From Phycisphaeraceae bacterium (lineage in GTDB: Bacteria; Planctomycetota; Phycisphaerae; Phycisphaerales; SM1A02): a stretch of 64,000 bases of DNA. Shown here piece after piece: positions 29,118-39,327 of this stretch. Below the pieces are notes generated by a model, which saw only the letters and a program-made list of their open reading frames with translations, was not told where the DNA came from and searched no databases. The stretch's first letter is position 1, and every line of letters begins with the position of its first letter. A program made the translations under genes and the position numbers. The stretch covers positions 310,001-374,000 of the forward strand of contig JAHBWZ010000001.1 of the NCBI GenBank assembly GCA_019636755.1, given 5' to 3'.

Positions 29118-30344
29118 ATGGCCGGAACCACGCGCATCCCCGATCCCGCCGGCCGCTTCGGGACGTACGGCGGCCGCTATGTCCCCGAGACGCTGGTCCA
29201 CGCGCTTTCGGACCTGGAGACCGCCTACGACCAGGCGCGGCGGGATCCTGGCTTTCAGCAGGAACTCGACCGGCTGCTTCGGACTTTCGTCGGGCGCCCG
29301 ACACCGTTCGGACCGGCGCCGCGACTCACCGATGCGGTCCGGCGTACCGCGCCCGGGGGCCGCGGGGCGGCGGTATGGCTGAAGCGGGAGGACTGCGCCC
29401 ACACCGGCGCCCACAAGATCAACAACACGATCGGCCAGGGGCTCCTCGCCCTCCGCATGGGGCGGACGCGCATCATCGCGGAGACCGGTGCGGGGCAGCA
29501 CGGGGTCGCCACCGCCACCGCGTGCGCCCGCTTCGGGCTCCGGTGCGAGGTCTACATGGGCGCGGAGGATGCCCGGCGGCAGGCGCTCAACGTCTTCCGC
29601 ATGAAGCTCCTCGGCGCGACGGTGCGCGTGGTCGAGGATGGATCGCGCACGCTCAAGGATGCGACCAACGCGGCGATGCGCGACTGGATGGGGTCATCGC
29701 GGACCACGCATTACATCCTGGGTTCCGTCGTCGGACCGCATCCCTTTCCCATGATCGTCCGCGACTTCCAGGCGGTCATCGGCCGCGAATGCCGTGCCCA
29801 GGCACTCGATGCGATCGGCCGCCTCCCGGACGCGGTGGTCGCCTGCGTCGGAGGCGGCTCCAACGCAGCCGGCATCTTCACGGGATTCCTCGAGGATCCA
29901 CAGGTGCAGCTCCTGGGCATCGAAGCCGGTGGTCGTTCCGAGCGTGCCGGTGATCACGCGGCCCCGCTGTCGTACGGGCATCCCGGCATCCTGCACGGCT
30001 CGCTGTCGTACGTGCTCCAGGACGGCGACGGCCAGACCGCTCCGGTCCACTCCTGCTCCGCGGGACTGGATTACCCGGGCGTCGGCCCGGAACACGCGTG
30101 GTGGAAGGACACGGGACGCGTCCGGTACTCGACCGCAACCGACGCGGACGCGCTCGATGCGTTCCAGATGCTCGCCCGGACGGAGGGCATCATCCCCGCG
30201 CTGGAGACCGCGCACGCCGTCGCCGGTGCCGTCCGCCTGGCGCGGGAGCTGCCGCGGGACGCGAATCTCGTCATCAACGTCTCCGGTCGCGGTGACAAGG
30301 ACGTGGCCGAAGCCATCCGCCTGATCGATCAGTCCGGTGCGTGA
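29118..30344 (+). CDS. trpB: Tryptophan synthase beta chain
   Basis: 408 residues of the TrpB1 type. [20 protein letters not shown] contains Lys100, the pyridoxal phosphate lysine; [11 protein letters not shown] and SVVGPHPFP are conserved, and GGGSNAAG binds the phosphate. It joins indole and serine. It stands alone: no trpA follows, and the next gene, on the other strand, overlaps its last 16 bases. A possible -10 TATCCT lies eight bases before the ATG. Confidence 0.95.
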   Translation: MAGTTRIPDPAGRFGTYGGRYVPETLVHALSDLETAYDQARRDPGFQQELDRLLRTFVGRPTPFGPAPRLTDAVRRTAPGGRGAAVWLKREDCAHTGAHKINNTIGQGLLALRMGRTRIIAETGAGQHGVATATACARFGLRCEVYMGAEDARRQALNVFRMKLLGATVRVVEDGSRTLKDATNAAMRDWMGSSRTTHYILGSVVGPHPFPMIVRDFQAVIGRECRAQALDAIGRLPDAVVACVGGGSNAAGIFTGFLEDPQVQLLGIEAGGRSERAGDHAAPLSYGHPGILHGSLSYVLQDGDGQTAPVHSCSAGLDYPGVGPEHAWWKDTGRVRYSTATDADALDAFQMLARTEGIIPALETAHAVAGAVRLARELPRDANLVINVSGRGDKDVAEAIRLIDQSGA

Positions 30345-31468
30345 ACCGCCTCCGTGCCTCCCGGGGCGAGGGACGGCGCGTCCGGCCGCGGCGGAATCAC
30401 GAGTTCCACGGCCACCGGAAGGTGGTCAGAGGCGTATCCGGGTGTCGTCGGCGCGATCGACCAGTCCCGTCCCGGCTCCAGCGGCGTGGACAGCACGAAG
30501 GCGCTGCCGGGCGCGAACCACGCGAATGCGTGACGGCCGAGCAGGACGTGATCGATGACGCGGCCGGATTCGTGCGTCCGGAAGCGATCGGCCTCGACGG
30601 GATCACTGCCGCCGAGACCGGCGATCGCGCGATGGGCGAACGCGTCGGCGAATCCCGCCTCGAGATAGAGCCGCACCGCCTTGTCGAGCGGCGACGCGTT
30701 GAAGTCGCCCAGGATGACGACCGGACGCCCCGGCGCCGCCCGCGCGATCTCCCGCGCCCAGGCGATGGTGCCGAGCGCCTCTGACTCGCGGGCATGATCC
30801 CAGCCCCGCCCCGCCTTGTGATGCACGACCAGCATCGTGATCACGGTGCCGGGGCCGATCCGGACGTCGCATCGCAACGGGCTTCGGTGGAACCGTGACA
30901 GCACCGGCCGGTCATCCGGCGCTGGCGCGAAGCCCGGGCCCGTCCTTGCCAGGCCGCCGATGGGCATCGCGACGCGCACCTCCTGGAACTCGATCGGAAA
31001 GCGGCTCAGCACCGCGCACTCGATGCCGCGGCGGTCACCGACATCGGTGGATGCAACGTGCGCGTAGCCCAGGTCTGCGGCGAAGGTGTCCCGGAACCAG
31101 CGGAGGGCCGGAAGTGACTCGATCTCGCTCAGCGCCAGCACGTCCGCATCGAGCCGGCGCATCGCGTCCGCGATCGCCGTTCCCCGCGCCGGTGAAAGCG
31201 CGAGCGCGATGTCATCGAACGCGCCGGTCAGTGCGGGATCGTCGTCATGATCGAAGAGGTTCAGGACGTTGTACGCCGCGATCCGCACGGCGCCCGGTAT
31301 TCGCGGCGGCGCGTGCAGCACGCCGTAGACATGCCCCCCCGCGACCGGCGGCGCCGCCGCACGGCCCGCGTCCGCATCGGCGCCCGCGCTCCGACCGAGA
31401 AGCAGCGCCAGCAGCGCCACGACCTGCTGAAGTCCGGGACGTGGCGCTGGACGCCGGGCGAGGGCCAT
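30329..31468 (-). CDS. Secreted endonuclease/exonuclease/phosphatase-fold protein
   Basis: 379 residues with a signal peptide ([18 protein letters not shown]). The fold's landmarks are [44 protein letters not shown] and [10 protein letters not shown], which give the metal ligands and catalytic histidine of the EEP superfamily. Whether it is a nuclease or a phosphodiesterase cannot be decided. It would act in the periplasm. Its 3' end overlaps trpB by 16 bases, convergent. The start ATG at 31468 is eight bases from a -10-like TAGACT. Confidence 0.8.
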   Translation of the reverse strand: MALARRPAPRPGLQQVVALLALLLGRSAGADADAGRAAAPPVAGGHVYGVLHAPPRIPGAVRIAAYNVLNLFDHDDDPALTGAFDDIALALSPARGTAIADAMRRLDADVLALSEIESLPALRWFRDTFAADLGYAHVASTDVGDRRGIECAVLSRFPIEFQEVRVAMPIGGLARTGPGFAPAPDDRPVLSRFHRSPLRCDVRIGPGTVITMLVVHHKAGRGWDHARESEALGTIAWAREIARAAPGRPVVILGDFNASPLDKAVRLYLEAGFADAFAHRAIAGLGGSDPVEADRFRTHESGRVIDHVLLGRHAFAWFAPGSAFVLSTPLEPGRDWSIAPTTPGYASDHLPVAVELVIPPRPDAPSLAPGGTEAVHAPD

Positions 31469-31629
31469 GGTCCGGGAGTCTACCCTGGTCTCGTGAACGC
31501 GCCCGACGGACGCCGCTTCCGCGGCCGCCCATGCCGGTCGCGCGGTCTGTGCGGCCCGGCCCGGCCGGTCGGCCGCGCCGCCATGCGGCCGTCGCCGCCG
31601 CCGTGTCGCGTGGAATCGATCCTTCCGCA

Positions 31630-31944
31630 ATGCGTCTGCGCGGCCTGCTCACTCGACGGACCACGGGCCCCCCCGCCGCGGCGCGGGATGCCCGGGTCCG
31701 GACGCGCCGCCGCCGTGCGGCGCTGTGCATGCTGGCGATCGCGGCCCCGGCTGGGTGTGTGCAGTCGGAACGCACCGCGTTCGACACGCGCCTTGCCGCG
31801 TCGCTTCGCCCCGCGCCCGCGACGCCGACCGGCCTCGCAGGCGGGCTCACGGCCGCCGACCTGGCATCGGCGCGAAGCGCCCGGTCACAACAGCCTGCGA
31901 TCAGCGCATCGACATCGCCTGGCGGACCTCCGCGCTGGCCATGA
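31630..31944 (+). CDS. Possible small lipoprotein
   Basis: 104 residues. An Arg-rich N-terminus is followed by MLAIAAPAGCVQSE, which has a lipobox-like APAGC. The rest is short, Ala/Ser/Arg-rich, without a domain I know. ATG at 31729 would make a more compact signal peptide. The last 44 bases overlap the 3' end of the S41 protease gene on the other strand. Length and composition alone could arise by chance in this GC-rich sequence, so it is tentative. Confidence 0.35.
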   Translation: MRLRGLLTRRTTGPPAAARDARVRTRRRRAALCMLAIAAPAGCVQSERTAFDTRLAASLRPAPATPTGLAGGLTAADLASARSARSQQPAISASTSPGGPPRWP

Positions 31945-34336
31945 CCTGTGCCCGGAGCAGGAGCAGCGCGGTCTGCAGCTGCGGATCGATTCCCTTCGCG
32001 AGCAGGTCGTTGATGTCGGCCCTGGGGCTCGGCGCCGCGCCCGCGCCGGCGTCCGCGGCGAGCTCCAGGAGTTCCGCGTTCTGCCGGAGCGAGATCGCGT
32101 CACGCGTCTGGTCCACCGACATCGGGACCAGGACGTCCGGATCGACGCCCCATGTCCGCTCGCCCGGCTTCCGGTGCACGAGCCTGCCCGGCGTCAGTCC
32201 ACCGTCCGGCGACGGCAGCCGGTAGTACTGCGTCGTGAGCTTGATCTTCGCCTGCGGCGTGATGTTGTGCACGGTCTGCACGCTGCCCTTGCCGTAGCTG
32301 CGCTCCCCGACCACGATGGCGCGTCGATGCGCCTGGAGGCTTCCGGCCACGATCTCGCTCGCGCTCGCCGAACCCTTGTTGATCAGGACGACGACGGGCA
32401 TGCTCGCATCCGACCACACCGCGAAGTTCGGAAGTGCCTGGTGGGACCAGACGCTGCGCTGATCGCGATCCTCGCCGGACACGATGTCGCCGCGCCGGAT
32501 GAACAGATTGCTGATCCGCACGGCCGCGGTCAGCAGACCGCCCGGGTTGTGGCGGAGATCGAAGACCAGTCCCGCCGGATGTCCGTGCGACTCCAGCATC
32601 TCCCGCCACGCCTGCATGAGTTCCTCGATGCTGGACTCGGTGAACTGCGTCAGCCGGATGTACGCGATCCGTGAATCCGGATCGATGTACCAGTTCCACA
32701 CGGGATCCCCGTCCTCGCGCAGCGCGGTCTTCTCCCAGCCCTTGACCGACTTGATCCGGATCACTTCCCGGCGGATGCTGAACTCGATCGGCTGATCAAG
32801 CCCCTCGCGCCGCACACCGAGCCGCACGATGCTCCCCTGGTGCCCGGTGATCCGGTCGACCGCGTCGTTCAGGGTCCAGCCCGCGGTCGCGTCCCCGTCG
32901 ACCTGCATGATGATGTCGCCCGGCTTGACCCCGGCGGAGTACGCCGGCGTTCCCTCCAGCGGGTTCACGACCTCGATCTCGCGACGATCGGTGTGGCGGA
33001 TGAGGATGCCCACACCGACGAAGTTGCCTGCCGTCTGCTGCTGGAACCGGCGGATGCCGTCCGGCCAGATCACATCGGAGTAGATGTCGAGCCGGGCCAT
33101 CGCGCCGTCACCGAACTCCCGCAGGAGCAGCGGGACCGGCAGATCGATCGTGCGCTGGCTCTCGACGACGAGGTCGTTGACGAGGCGGGAGGCGTAGCGA
33201 CGTGTGAGCTGCGCCTCGCCGAGGCCCTCGACCTCGCGCTGCCGGTCATCGATGAACTGCGTCCACGCCGTCACGCGCCGCGCTTCGCCGAGACTGGGGA
33301 ACGACTCCTGCAGCGGCGTCGTCGTGGCCAGCAGTCGAAGGGCATCCAGGCCGCCCTCCAGCAGCGGCCGCCAGCCCTTCGCGTCGATGTGCTCTGTCGC
33401 CGCCTGCCGGAGCGCCTCCAGGAGCATGCGCTGATCGACATCCGCGATGCGCTCGCGCCAGTCGACCGCCCGCGTGTCGTTGAATTCGCCCGGATCCGGC
33501 TCGCCCGCCTCGCGCGCCCGCTCGACCCGCATCTCGTGGAGGCGCTTCGGCGCATACCGGGCAAGCAGCCCGACCCGCTGGTTGACGGCCTCGAGGTCCC
33601 GGTCGATCACCCGGAACTCGTCGGCCCGATCCGTGTCGTCGTAGAACGTGCGCAGGAAGTACAGCAGTTCCTGCGCCTCCAGCCACTCGCTTCCGCGGTC
33701 GAGCACGGCCACGCGCTTCCGGGCCGACTCCACCACCGCCATGATCTCGGGATCGGAGAAGGCGCTGTTGACATCATCGCTGAGCGTCTGGATCGTGACG
33801 GCCTGGCGGAGCGCCTGCGCGGTGTGCGATTCCGCGATCTGCCGGGCCATCTCGATCCGCGCCTCATCCCGCCGTGCCTCCCGCGATGCATCCGCCTGGG
33901 CACGGTGCGCCTGGAACTCCTGGTACGCGTCCCGGAACCGCCGCGTCATCGCGGGCGGCAGGTCCGCCTCAGGGGGATTGGCGAAGTACGTCTCCAGCAA
34001 GCGCAGGTCGCCGCGGACGGCCGACGTCCAGATCTCGCGAGCCCATCGATCCGCGTCCATCCCGGCGCGGGCGGGGTCGTCCACCGCGTGCGCGCCGCGC
34101 GGCTGGACCGCGTTCGCGCCGGCCATGGCGTCAGGCGCCACGGTGCCCGCCCAGCCGGCTGCGAGAAGCGCCAGCATGGCGGCGCCCCGCCGCACCGCGC
34201 GCCCCGCGCCGCGGTCACCCGGGCGACCGGCCCGGCAGCGCCGGCGAGGGAACCGGCCGGAGCCCTGAGCGGCGCGAGGATCGGCGGCGGAACCCGGGGC
34301 TTCCCCGGAAGTCGGCGTCTGGAACATGGTCACCAT
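31901..34336 (-). CDS. Periplasmic C-terminal-processing protease, S41 family
   Basis: 811 residues. It has an Arg-rich N-terminus with a membrane segment (MLALLAAGWAGTVA, ~54-67), a long helical region, a PDZ domain (GVGILIRHTDRREIEVVNPL followed by EGTPAYSAGVKPGDIIMQ), then the S41 core: DSRIAYIRLTQF, GLVFDLRHNPGGLL, GSASASEIVAGSLQ with the nucleophile Ser, and GERSYGKGSVQT with the general-base Lys. This is the layout of larger tail-specific proteases. AAGGA precedes the ATG at 34336. An internal ATG at 34177 would start right at the membrane segment and give a more usual signal. It cleaves from the C-terminus of envelope proteins (family knowledge). Confidence 0.93.
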   Translation of the reverse strand: MVTMFQTPTSGEAPGSAADPRAAQGSGRFPRRRCRAGRPGDRGAGRAVRRGAAMLALLAAGWAGTVAPDAMAGANAVQPRGAHAVDDPARAGMDADRWAREIWTSAVRGDLRLLETYFANPPEADLPPAMTRRFRDAYQEFQAHRAQADASREARRDEARIEMARQIAESHTAQALRQAVTIQTLSDDVNSAFSDPEIMAVVESARKRVAVLDRGSEWLEAQELLYFLRTFYDDTDRADEFRVIDRDLEAVNQRVGLLARYAPKRLHEMRVERAREAGEPDPGEFNDTRAVDWRERIADVDQRMLLEALRQAATEHIDAKGWRPLLEGGLDALRLLATTTPLQESFPSLGEARRVTAWTQFIDDRQREVEGLGEAQLTRRYASRLVNDLVVESQRTIDLPVPLLLREFGDGAMARLDIYSDVIWPDGIRRFQQQTAGNFVGVGILIRHTDRREIEVVNPLEGTPAYSAGVKPGDIIMQVDGDATAGWTLNDAVDRITGHQGSIVRLGVRREGLDQPIEFSIRREVIRIKSVKGWEKTALREDGDPVWNWYIDPDSRIAYIRLTQFTESSIEELMQAWREMLESHGHPAGLVFDLRHNPGGLLTAAVRISNLFIRRGDIVSGEDRDQRSVWSHQALPNFAVWSDASMPVVVLINKGSASASEIVAGSLQAHRRAIVVGERSYGKGSVQTVHNITPQAKIKLTTQYYRLPSPDGGLTPGRLVHRKPGERTWGVDPDVLVPMSVDQTRDAISLRQNAELLELAADAGAGAAPSPRADINDLLAKGIDPQLQTALLLLRAQVMASAEVRQAMSMR

Positions 34337-34594
34337 CGGAGTCCTTTCGCGGGCGCGGCCCGGCGTCCTGATCGTGCGATGATCAAAGCAGAGCATGCAT
34401 CGGCCGGGCGACCGGCAGGTTGAAGAATCTTCTCCCGCCGGCCCGCGCGAGGCGCGACCTGCCGGCGCGATGCCACCATACGGGCGGGCACTACCGACAG
34501 ATACGGACCTGGTTCCCGGCCGTTCGAGTCTCACGGGAATCGAGCGGACATCGGCGCCGCGTCATGGCGAGGCGGCCGCCCGTACACTCGGGCG

Positions 34595-34966
34595 ATGCCG
34601 GCTTTCCGGACCCTCGCCGCGGCCCTCTCGACCACCGTGCCACCCGGGGCGCCGCCGGTGGCAGCGCCGTCGAACGCGCTTGTGCTCGCGGGACTTCTCC
34701 TCGCGGCGCTCGCCGTACTGCTGATTCTCGCGGTGGCCGGCCTCGGTCGGGCGCGCCGCCTCGCCCGCTGGGACACCGGGTCGCCGCGCGATCGTCCGGT
34801 CGACGGCGATCCGGCGCTCCGCAGTATGTGGGGCCCGCCCAGTCGAGCGGCTCCGCCAGGCACGGACCGGCGCTCGCACCCTGAACGGGCGATCGACCCC
34901 TGGGCACTGGCCGGCCGCCGGATGCAGGCGCCGCCGCCGGACCGGCCGCCGCGGGATGAGGCCTGA
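34595..34966 (+). CDS. Small single-pass membrane protein
   Basis: 123 residues with one strong membrane segment (NALVLAGLLLAALAVLLILA, ~27-46) followed by a positively charged, Pro/Arg-rich tail with HPERAIDPWALAGRRM. I do not recognise a family. A -10-like TACACT (34583-34588) ends six bases before the ATG, so the transcript may be leaderless. It stands alone between divergently placed genes. Confidence 0.5.
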   Translation: MPAFRTLAAALSTTVPPGAPPVAAPSNALVLAGLLLAALAVLLILAVAGLGRARRLARWDTGSPRDRPVDGDPALRSMWGPPSRAAPPGTDRRSHPERAIDPWALAGRRMQAPPPDRPPRDEA

Positions 34967-35026
34967 CGCGCCGCGCGCCGCCGCACGTCCACCGCGGCGG
35001 CTCCAGCGATCCCATCGACTCTCGCC

Positions 35027-36046
35027 TCAGCGCGGGATCGCGCGGTCGGGGTCCTCGTGCAGGACGGTCCCGGACGGCGCGCTTCCGGTCGCCGCCAGGC
35101 GCCGCTCCGCCTCCTCGATCGTGCGCCGCAACTCGTCGGCGCGCCCCGCGGCGCCGCCGGCCAGCCCCAGGCGTGCCGCCTCCGCCGCCCGCGCCGGCTC
35201 ATCGAGCAGCAGCAGCGCCGCGGCGAGTTCCAGCGCGACCCCGGCGTCGCGCCGCGCCTCCACCGGGAGCGCCAGCAGGCCGGTCGCGGCGCGCCGGGGA
35301 TTCCCGGCACGACGGACGACCCGGGCCTGCTGCACGCGCAGCGCAAGCTCCAGCGGCGCCAGCGCGACGGCCGCGTCCACCGCCGCGACCGCGCCGTCGT
35401 GGTCACCGAGTTCAAGACGCGCGACCGCCAGCGTCGCGAGTGCATACGGCTCGTCCGGCCGCACGGCGAGCGCGCGCCCGGCGTAGTCTTCGGACTCCCC
35501 GGCATGCCCGGCCGTCAGCGCCACCTGCGCGGCCATGAGCAGCACCGGCACGTCGCGCTCGAACCGGCGCACGCCGGCGCGCAGTCGTTCGAGCGCCGCA
35601 TCCGGTCGGCCGAGGAGGATCTCGACCACGGCGGCCGCGTGATACCGCTCGGGCATGTCGGGCTCCACGGCGATGGCCGCCTCGAGTTCCGCCAGCGCCT
35701 CGCGCCGAAGACCCGCCACCACGTCGGCGCCGGCCGCCCCGAGCAGGCGCTCCGCCTCCACGGCGCGGCCGAGCAGCATCTCCGCGCGCATCCCCCGCGC
35801 AATCGCGACGTGCGGCGCCCGTGCCACGAGGATCTCCAGGATCGCCTCTGCCTCCGCGGTGCGTCCCGCCTCCTGATAGGTGCGGACGGCCTCGATCGCC
35901 CGCGCGATGCCTTCGTCATCCGGCCGTTCGCCCGGTCCCGGGAGCCCCGTGGTCCCCGTGCGCGCCGCCGGCGGTCCGCCGCGGTCCGCGTCACCGCATC
36001 CGCACATCACCACCGCGCACGCGAGCATGACACCGGCGTACCGCAC
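35027..36046 (-). CDS. TPR-repeat lipoprotein
   Basis: About 339 residues. The lipobox MLACAVVMCGCGDADRGG marks export and lipid attachment. The rest is a chain of tetratricopeptide-like helical pairs, for example VRTYQEAGRTAEAEAILEIL, MPERYHAAAVVEILLGRPDA and EPYALATLAVARLELGDHDG. It probably scaffolds other envelope proteins (inference). The GTG at 36046 gives a compact signal sequence; longer starts would overlap the divergent valS promoter region. Confidence 0.7.
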   Translation of the reverse strand: MRYAGVMLACAVVMCGCGDADRGGPPAARTGTTGLPGPGERPDDEGIARAIEAVRTYQEAGRTAEAEAILEILVARAPHVAIARGMRAEMLLGRAVEAERLLGAAGADVVAGLRREALAELEAAIAVEPDMPERYHAAAVVEILLGRPDAALERLRAGVRRFERDVPVLLMAAQVALTAGHAGESEDYAGRALAVRPDEPYALATLAVARLELGDHDGAVAAVDAAVALAPLELALRVQQARVVRRAGNPRRAATGLLALPVEARRDAGVALELAAALLLLDEPARAAEAARLGLAGGAAGRADELRRTIEEAERRLAATGSAPSGTVLHEDPDRAIPR

Positions 36047-36107
36047 GCGCAGCCTGCACGCGGGCCATCGCGTCACCCGTCCCGGAGAGCACCCTGCGCG
36101 GGGCAGT

Positions 36108-39100
36108 ATGATGCCCGCCACTGCCATGGTCATCGCACCTTCATCCGTCACGCTGCCGAAATCGTACACACCCGGCGATCATGAGCGCGAGGTCCTCGCC
36201 CGCTGGGATGCGTCCGGCGTATCCGCCGCCTCGGTCCGCCCGGATGATGATCGGCCGCCGTTCGCCATCCTGATACCGCCGCCCAATGTCACCGCCGCGC
36301 TGCATCTCGGCCACGCCCTCAACAACACGCTCCAGGACGTGCTCGTCCGCGTGCACCGCATGCGCGGATACAACGTGCTCTGGATGCCCGGCACCGATCA
36401 CGCCGGCATCGCGACACAGTCCGTCGTGGAGCGGCGCCTCCTCACCGAGGGCCGGCGCCGCACGGATTTCTCCAGGGAAGATTTCGTCGCCCGCGTCCAG
36501 GCGTGGAAGGACGAGTACGAGGCGACGATCACGGGGCAACTCCGGGATCTGGGCGCCTCCTGCGACTGGACGCGCCGGCGCTTCACCATGGATCCGGTGT
36601 GTACACGCGCGGTCCGCGAGGCGTTCTTCCGGCTCTTCCGGGCGGGACTCGTCTATCGCGGCAAGCGGCTGGTCAACTGGGACCCGGTGACCTGCACCGC
36701 CCTCGCGGACGACGAGGTCGTGATGCAGGAAGTGGACGGGACGTTCTATTACCTGCGATATCCCATCGTCGATGCGCACGGCACCGACACGGGGGAGCAT
36801 GTCGTCGTCGCCACGACCCGCCCGGAGACGATGCTCGGCGACACCGCCGTCGCGGTCAATCCGGCGGACCCCGTGCGCGCCCGTTTCGTCGGGTGCCGGG
36901 TCCGGCTCCCCATCGTCGACCGCGTGATCCCGGTCATCGCGGACGAGTACGTCGTGATGCCGGACCCCGGATCCGAGGAGCCGAAGGCCCGTTTCGCCAG
37001 CGGATTCCTCAAGGTGACACCGGCGCACGACCCCAATGACTGGGAGATCGGTCGGCGCCACCTGCTGCCGGTCATCAACGTGATGGCCCCGGATGCGTCC
37101 ATTTCCGACCGGCACGGCTGGGACGATGTCAGTGACGCCGCCCGGCCGCTCCTCGGGCTCACGCGGGAAGCAGCGCGCGACGCGATCGTGTCGTGGTTCC
37201 GGGACCGCGGGCTGCTGGAAGGGACGCGACCGTGGCGTCACTCGGTCGGACACTCCTATCGGTCGCACGCGCGGATCGAGCCGTGGCTGAGCGACCAGTG
37301 GTACGTGCGCGTGACCGACGACCGGCTTGTCGGCGAGGCGCAGCGCGCCCTGGCCCCGGACCAGTTCGACGGAACGGCGCCGGCGCGCCGCGCCCTGTCT
37401 GCGGACGAGGACGGCGACCCCCGGCACGGGGATGACGACCGACTCCGCGCTGTGCACGACGGCGCGCTGCGCTTCTACCCGCCACGGTACGCGCGGACGT
37501 ACCAGGCATGGCATGACGGACTGCGCGACTGGTGCATCAGCCGCCAGCTCTGGTGGGGGCACCGCATCCCCGTCTGGACGTCCCCCGTGCTCGCGGCACC
37601 CGACGCGGAACGGACCGCCGCGGCCTGGCGCGCCCGACCGGAGTCGACCGCCGGCGATCTCGCAGTGCAGGTCGAGGAGCGACCGGGCGGCGCGCAGGTG
37701 CACCTCTGCCTCCGCCGTGATCCGGTCGCCGGCACCCCGCTGATCGGGGAGATCGAGGCCGCGGGATTCCGGCAGGACGAGGACGTGCTCGACACGTGGT
37801 TCTCCTCGGCGCTCTGGCCGCTCAGCACCCTGGGATGGCCGGAGCCCGACGCCCATGCGGAAACGCGCGGACTGCTCGACCGCTTCAATCCGACCTCCGT
37901 GCTCTGCACCGGCCGGGACATCATCACGCTCTGGGTGAGCCGGATGGTGATGTTCAACCGCCTCCTGCACGGCCACCGCGTCCCGTTCCGGCACGTCTAC
38001 ATCCATCCGCTGATCCAGGACGGCCATGGCCAGCGGATGAGCAAGTCGCTCGGGAACGGCGTCGATCCGAGGGACATCATCGAGTCCCACGGCGCCGATG
38101 CGCTGCGGTTCGTGCTGACACAGATGGCCAGCACGACCCAGGATGTCCGTCTGCCGGTGGACATGGTGTCCCCCCACTCCGGCGCGTCCTTCACGCCGGT
38201 GGAGATCGTGAGTCCGCAGGGCTATCGCGTCGCCGCACCGGAGCAGATCTGCCCGACGACGGGACGGCCGATGGTGAGCAGCTACGGCGTCGCCGCGGGG
38301 CTTGTCCAGCCGGACGGGCACCGGCCCCTGGCGCGGAACACGTCGACGCGGTTCGACACGGGCCGGAACTTCTGCAACAAGCTCTGGAACGCGACGCGCT
38401 TCGCCCTCTCCGTGATGCAGGCGGCGCCGCCGGCGGGCCCCGGCGCGCCGTCGAACGGCGCCGAGAGCCCGGCGGATGCGTGGATCGTCGCCCGCCTCAG
38501 GCACGCGATCAGGACGATCGACCAGGCGCTCGGCGAGTACCAGTTCCACCTCTATGCCGAGACGATCTACGACTTCGTCTGGGGCGACCTCTGCGACTGG
38601 TACCTGGAAGCGATCAAGCCGACCGCCCGCGACAACGCCAATCAGCGCCAGGTCCTGCTCACGGTGCTTGATGCGACCCTGCGGCTTCTGCATCCGATCT
38701 GCCCGTTCATCACGGAGTCGCTGTATCCCGCGGTGCGCGCGATCGGCCCCGCGGGCCTCGCGGGATTCCCACTCCCGTCCGCCGACCTGCTCGCCGTGGC
38801 CGCCTGGCCGTCGCCGGCGACCGACGCGGACACCGACGCGGCGGACGCGCAGGCGATCACGCGGTTCGACCGGGTCCGTACGCTCGTCAACGCGCTCCGC
38901 GCCGCTCGCGCGGCCCACCAGGTTCCCCCGCGGCGGCCGATCACGCTCCACGCGGGTCCGGCGGTCCGGGCGCTGATCGCGGAGGCGGACGGGATCGTGG
39001 AAGCGCTCGCCGGCCTCGGCGAGGTCCGCACGTTTCCGGACCAGCGCCCCGGCGGCGCCGTCGTCGTCACGTTCGAGGGCGAGGAAGTTCTTGCCAGTGG

Positions 39101-39317
39101 TCTGACCGAGTCGGTCGATCCTGCATCCGAGCGGGCCAGGCTTGCGAACCTGATCGCCGAACGTGAACGCGCCCTGAAGGGCTTCCATGCGAAACTGACG
39201 AACGAGGGCTACGTGCGGAATGCACCGCCCGCCGTGGTCGATGAGACCCGGCGGCGCGCCCTGGAGGCCGAGGCCGATCTGGAAGCGGCCCGCAGCGCCC
39301 TGCGATCTCTCGGGTAG
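36108..39317 (+). CDS. valS: Valine-tRNA ligase
   Basis: 1069 residues, longer than the usual 880-950. The HIGH motif is HLGH (66-69) in PPNVTAALHLGHALN; the KMSKS motif is RMSKS in GQRMSKSLGNGVDP, near residue 644. After TTQDVRLP there is an extra stretch of about 60 residues (684-744) before ARNTSTRFDTGRNFCNKLWN, which is where the anticodon-binding domain begins. A C-terminal coiled coil (ERALKGFHAKLTNEGYVRNA) is present. Start choices ATG 36108, 36111 and 36126 are close together. Confidence 0.95.
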   Translation: MMPATAMVIAPSSVTLPKSYTPGDHEREVLARWDASGVSAASVRPDDDRPPFAILIPPPNVTAALHLGHALNNTLQDVLVRVHRMRGYNVLWMPGTDHAGIATQSVVERRLLTEGRRRTDFSREDFVARVQAWKDEYEATITGQLRDLGASCDWTRRRFTMDPVCTRAVREAFFRLFRAGLVYRGKRLVNWDPVTCTALADDEVVMQEVDGTFYYLRYPIVDAHGTDTGEHVVVATTRPETMLGDTAVAVNPADPVRARFVGCRVRLPIVDRVIPVIADEYVVMPDPGSEEPKARFASGFLKVTPAHDPNDWEIGRRHLLPVINVMAPDASISDRHGWDDVSDAARPLLGLTREAARDAIVSWFRDRGLLEGTRPWRHSVGHSYRSHARIEPWLSDQWYVRVTDDRLVGEAQRALAPDQFDGTAPARRALSADEDGDPRHGDDDRLRAVHDGALRFYPPRYARTYQAWHDGLRDWCISRQLWWGHRIPVWTSPVLAAPDAERTAAAWRARPESTAGDLAVQVEERPGGAQVHLCLRRDPVAGTPLIGEIEAAGFRQDEDVLDTWFSSALWPLSTLGWPEPDAHAETRGLLDRFNPTSVLCTGRDIITLWVSRMVMFNRLLHGHRVPFRHVYIHPLIQDGHGQRMSKSLGNGVDPRDIIESHGADALRFVLTQMASTTQDVRLPVDMVSPHSGASFTPVEIVSPQGYRVAAPEQICPTTGRPMVSSYGVAAGLVQPDGHRPLARNTSTRFDTGRNFCNKLWNATRFALSVMQAAPPAGPGAPSNGAESPADAWIVARLRHAIRTIDQALGEYQFHLYAETIYDFVWGDLCDWYLEAIKPTARDNANQRQVLLTVLDATLRLLHPICPFITESLYPAVRAIGPAGLAGFPLPSADLLAVAAWPSPATDADTDAADAQAITRFDRVRTLVNALRAARAAHQVPPRRPITLHAGPAVRALIAEADGIVEALAGLGEVRTFPDQRPGGAVVVTFEGEEVLASGLTESVDPASERARLANLIAERERALKGFHAKLTNEGYVRNAPPAVVDETRRRALEAEADLEAARSALRSLG

Positions 39318-39327
39318 AACGACCCCC

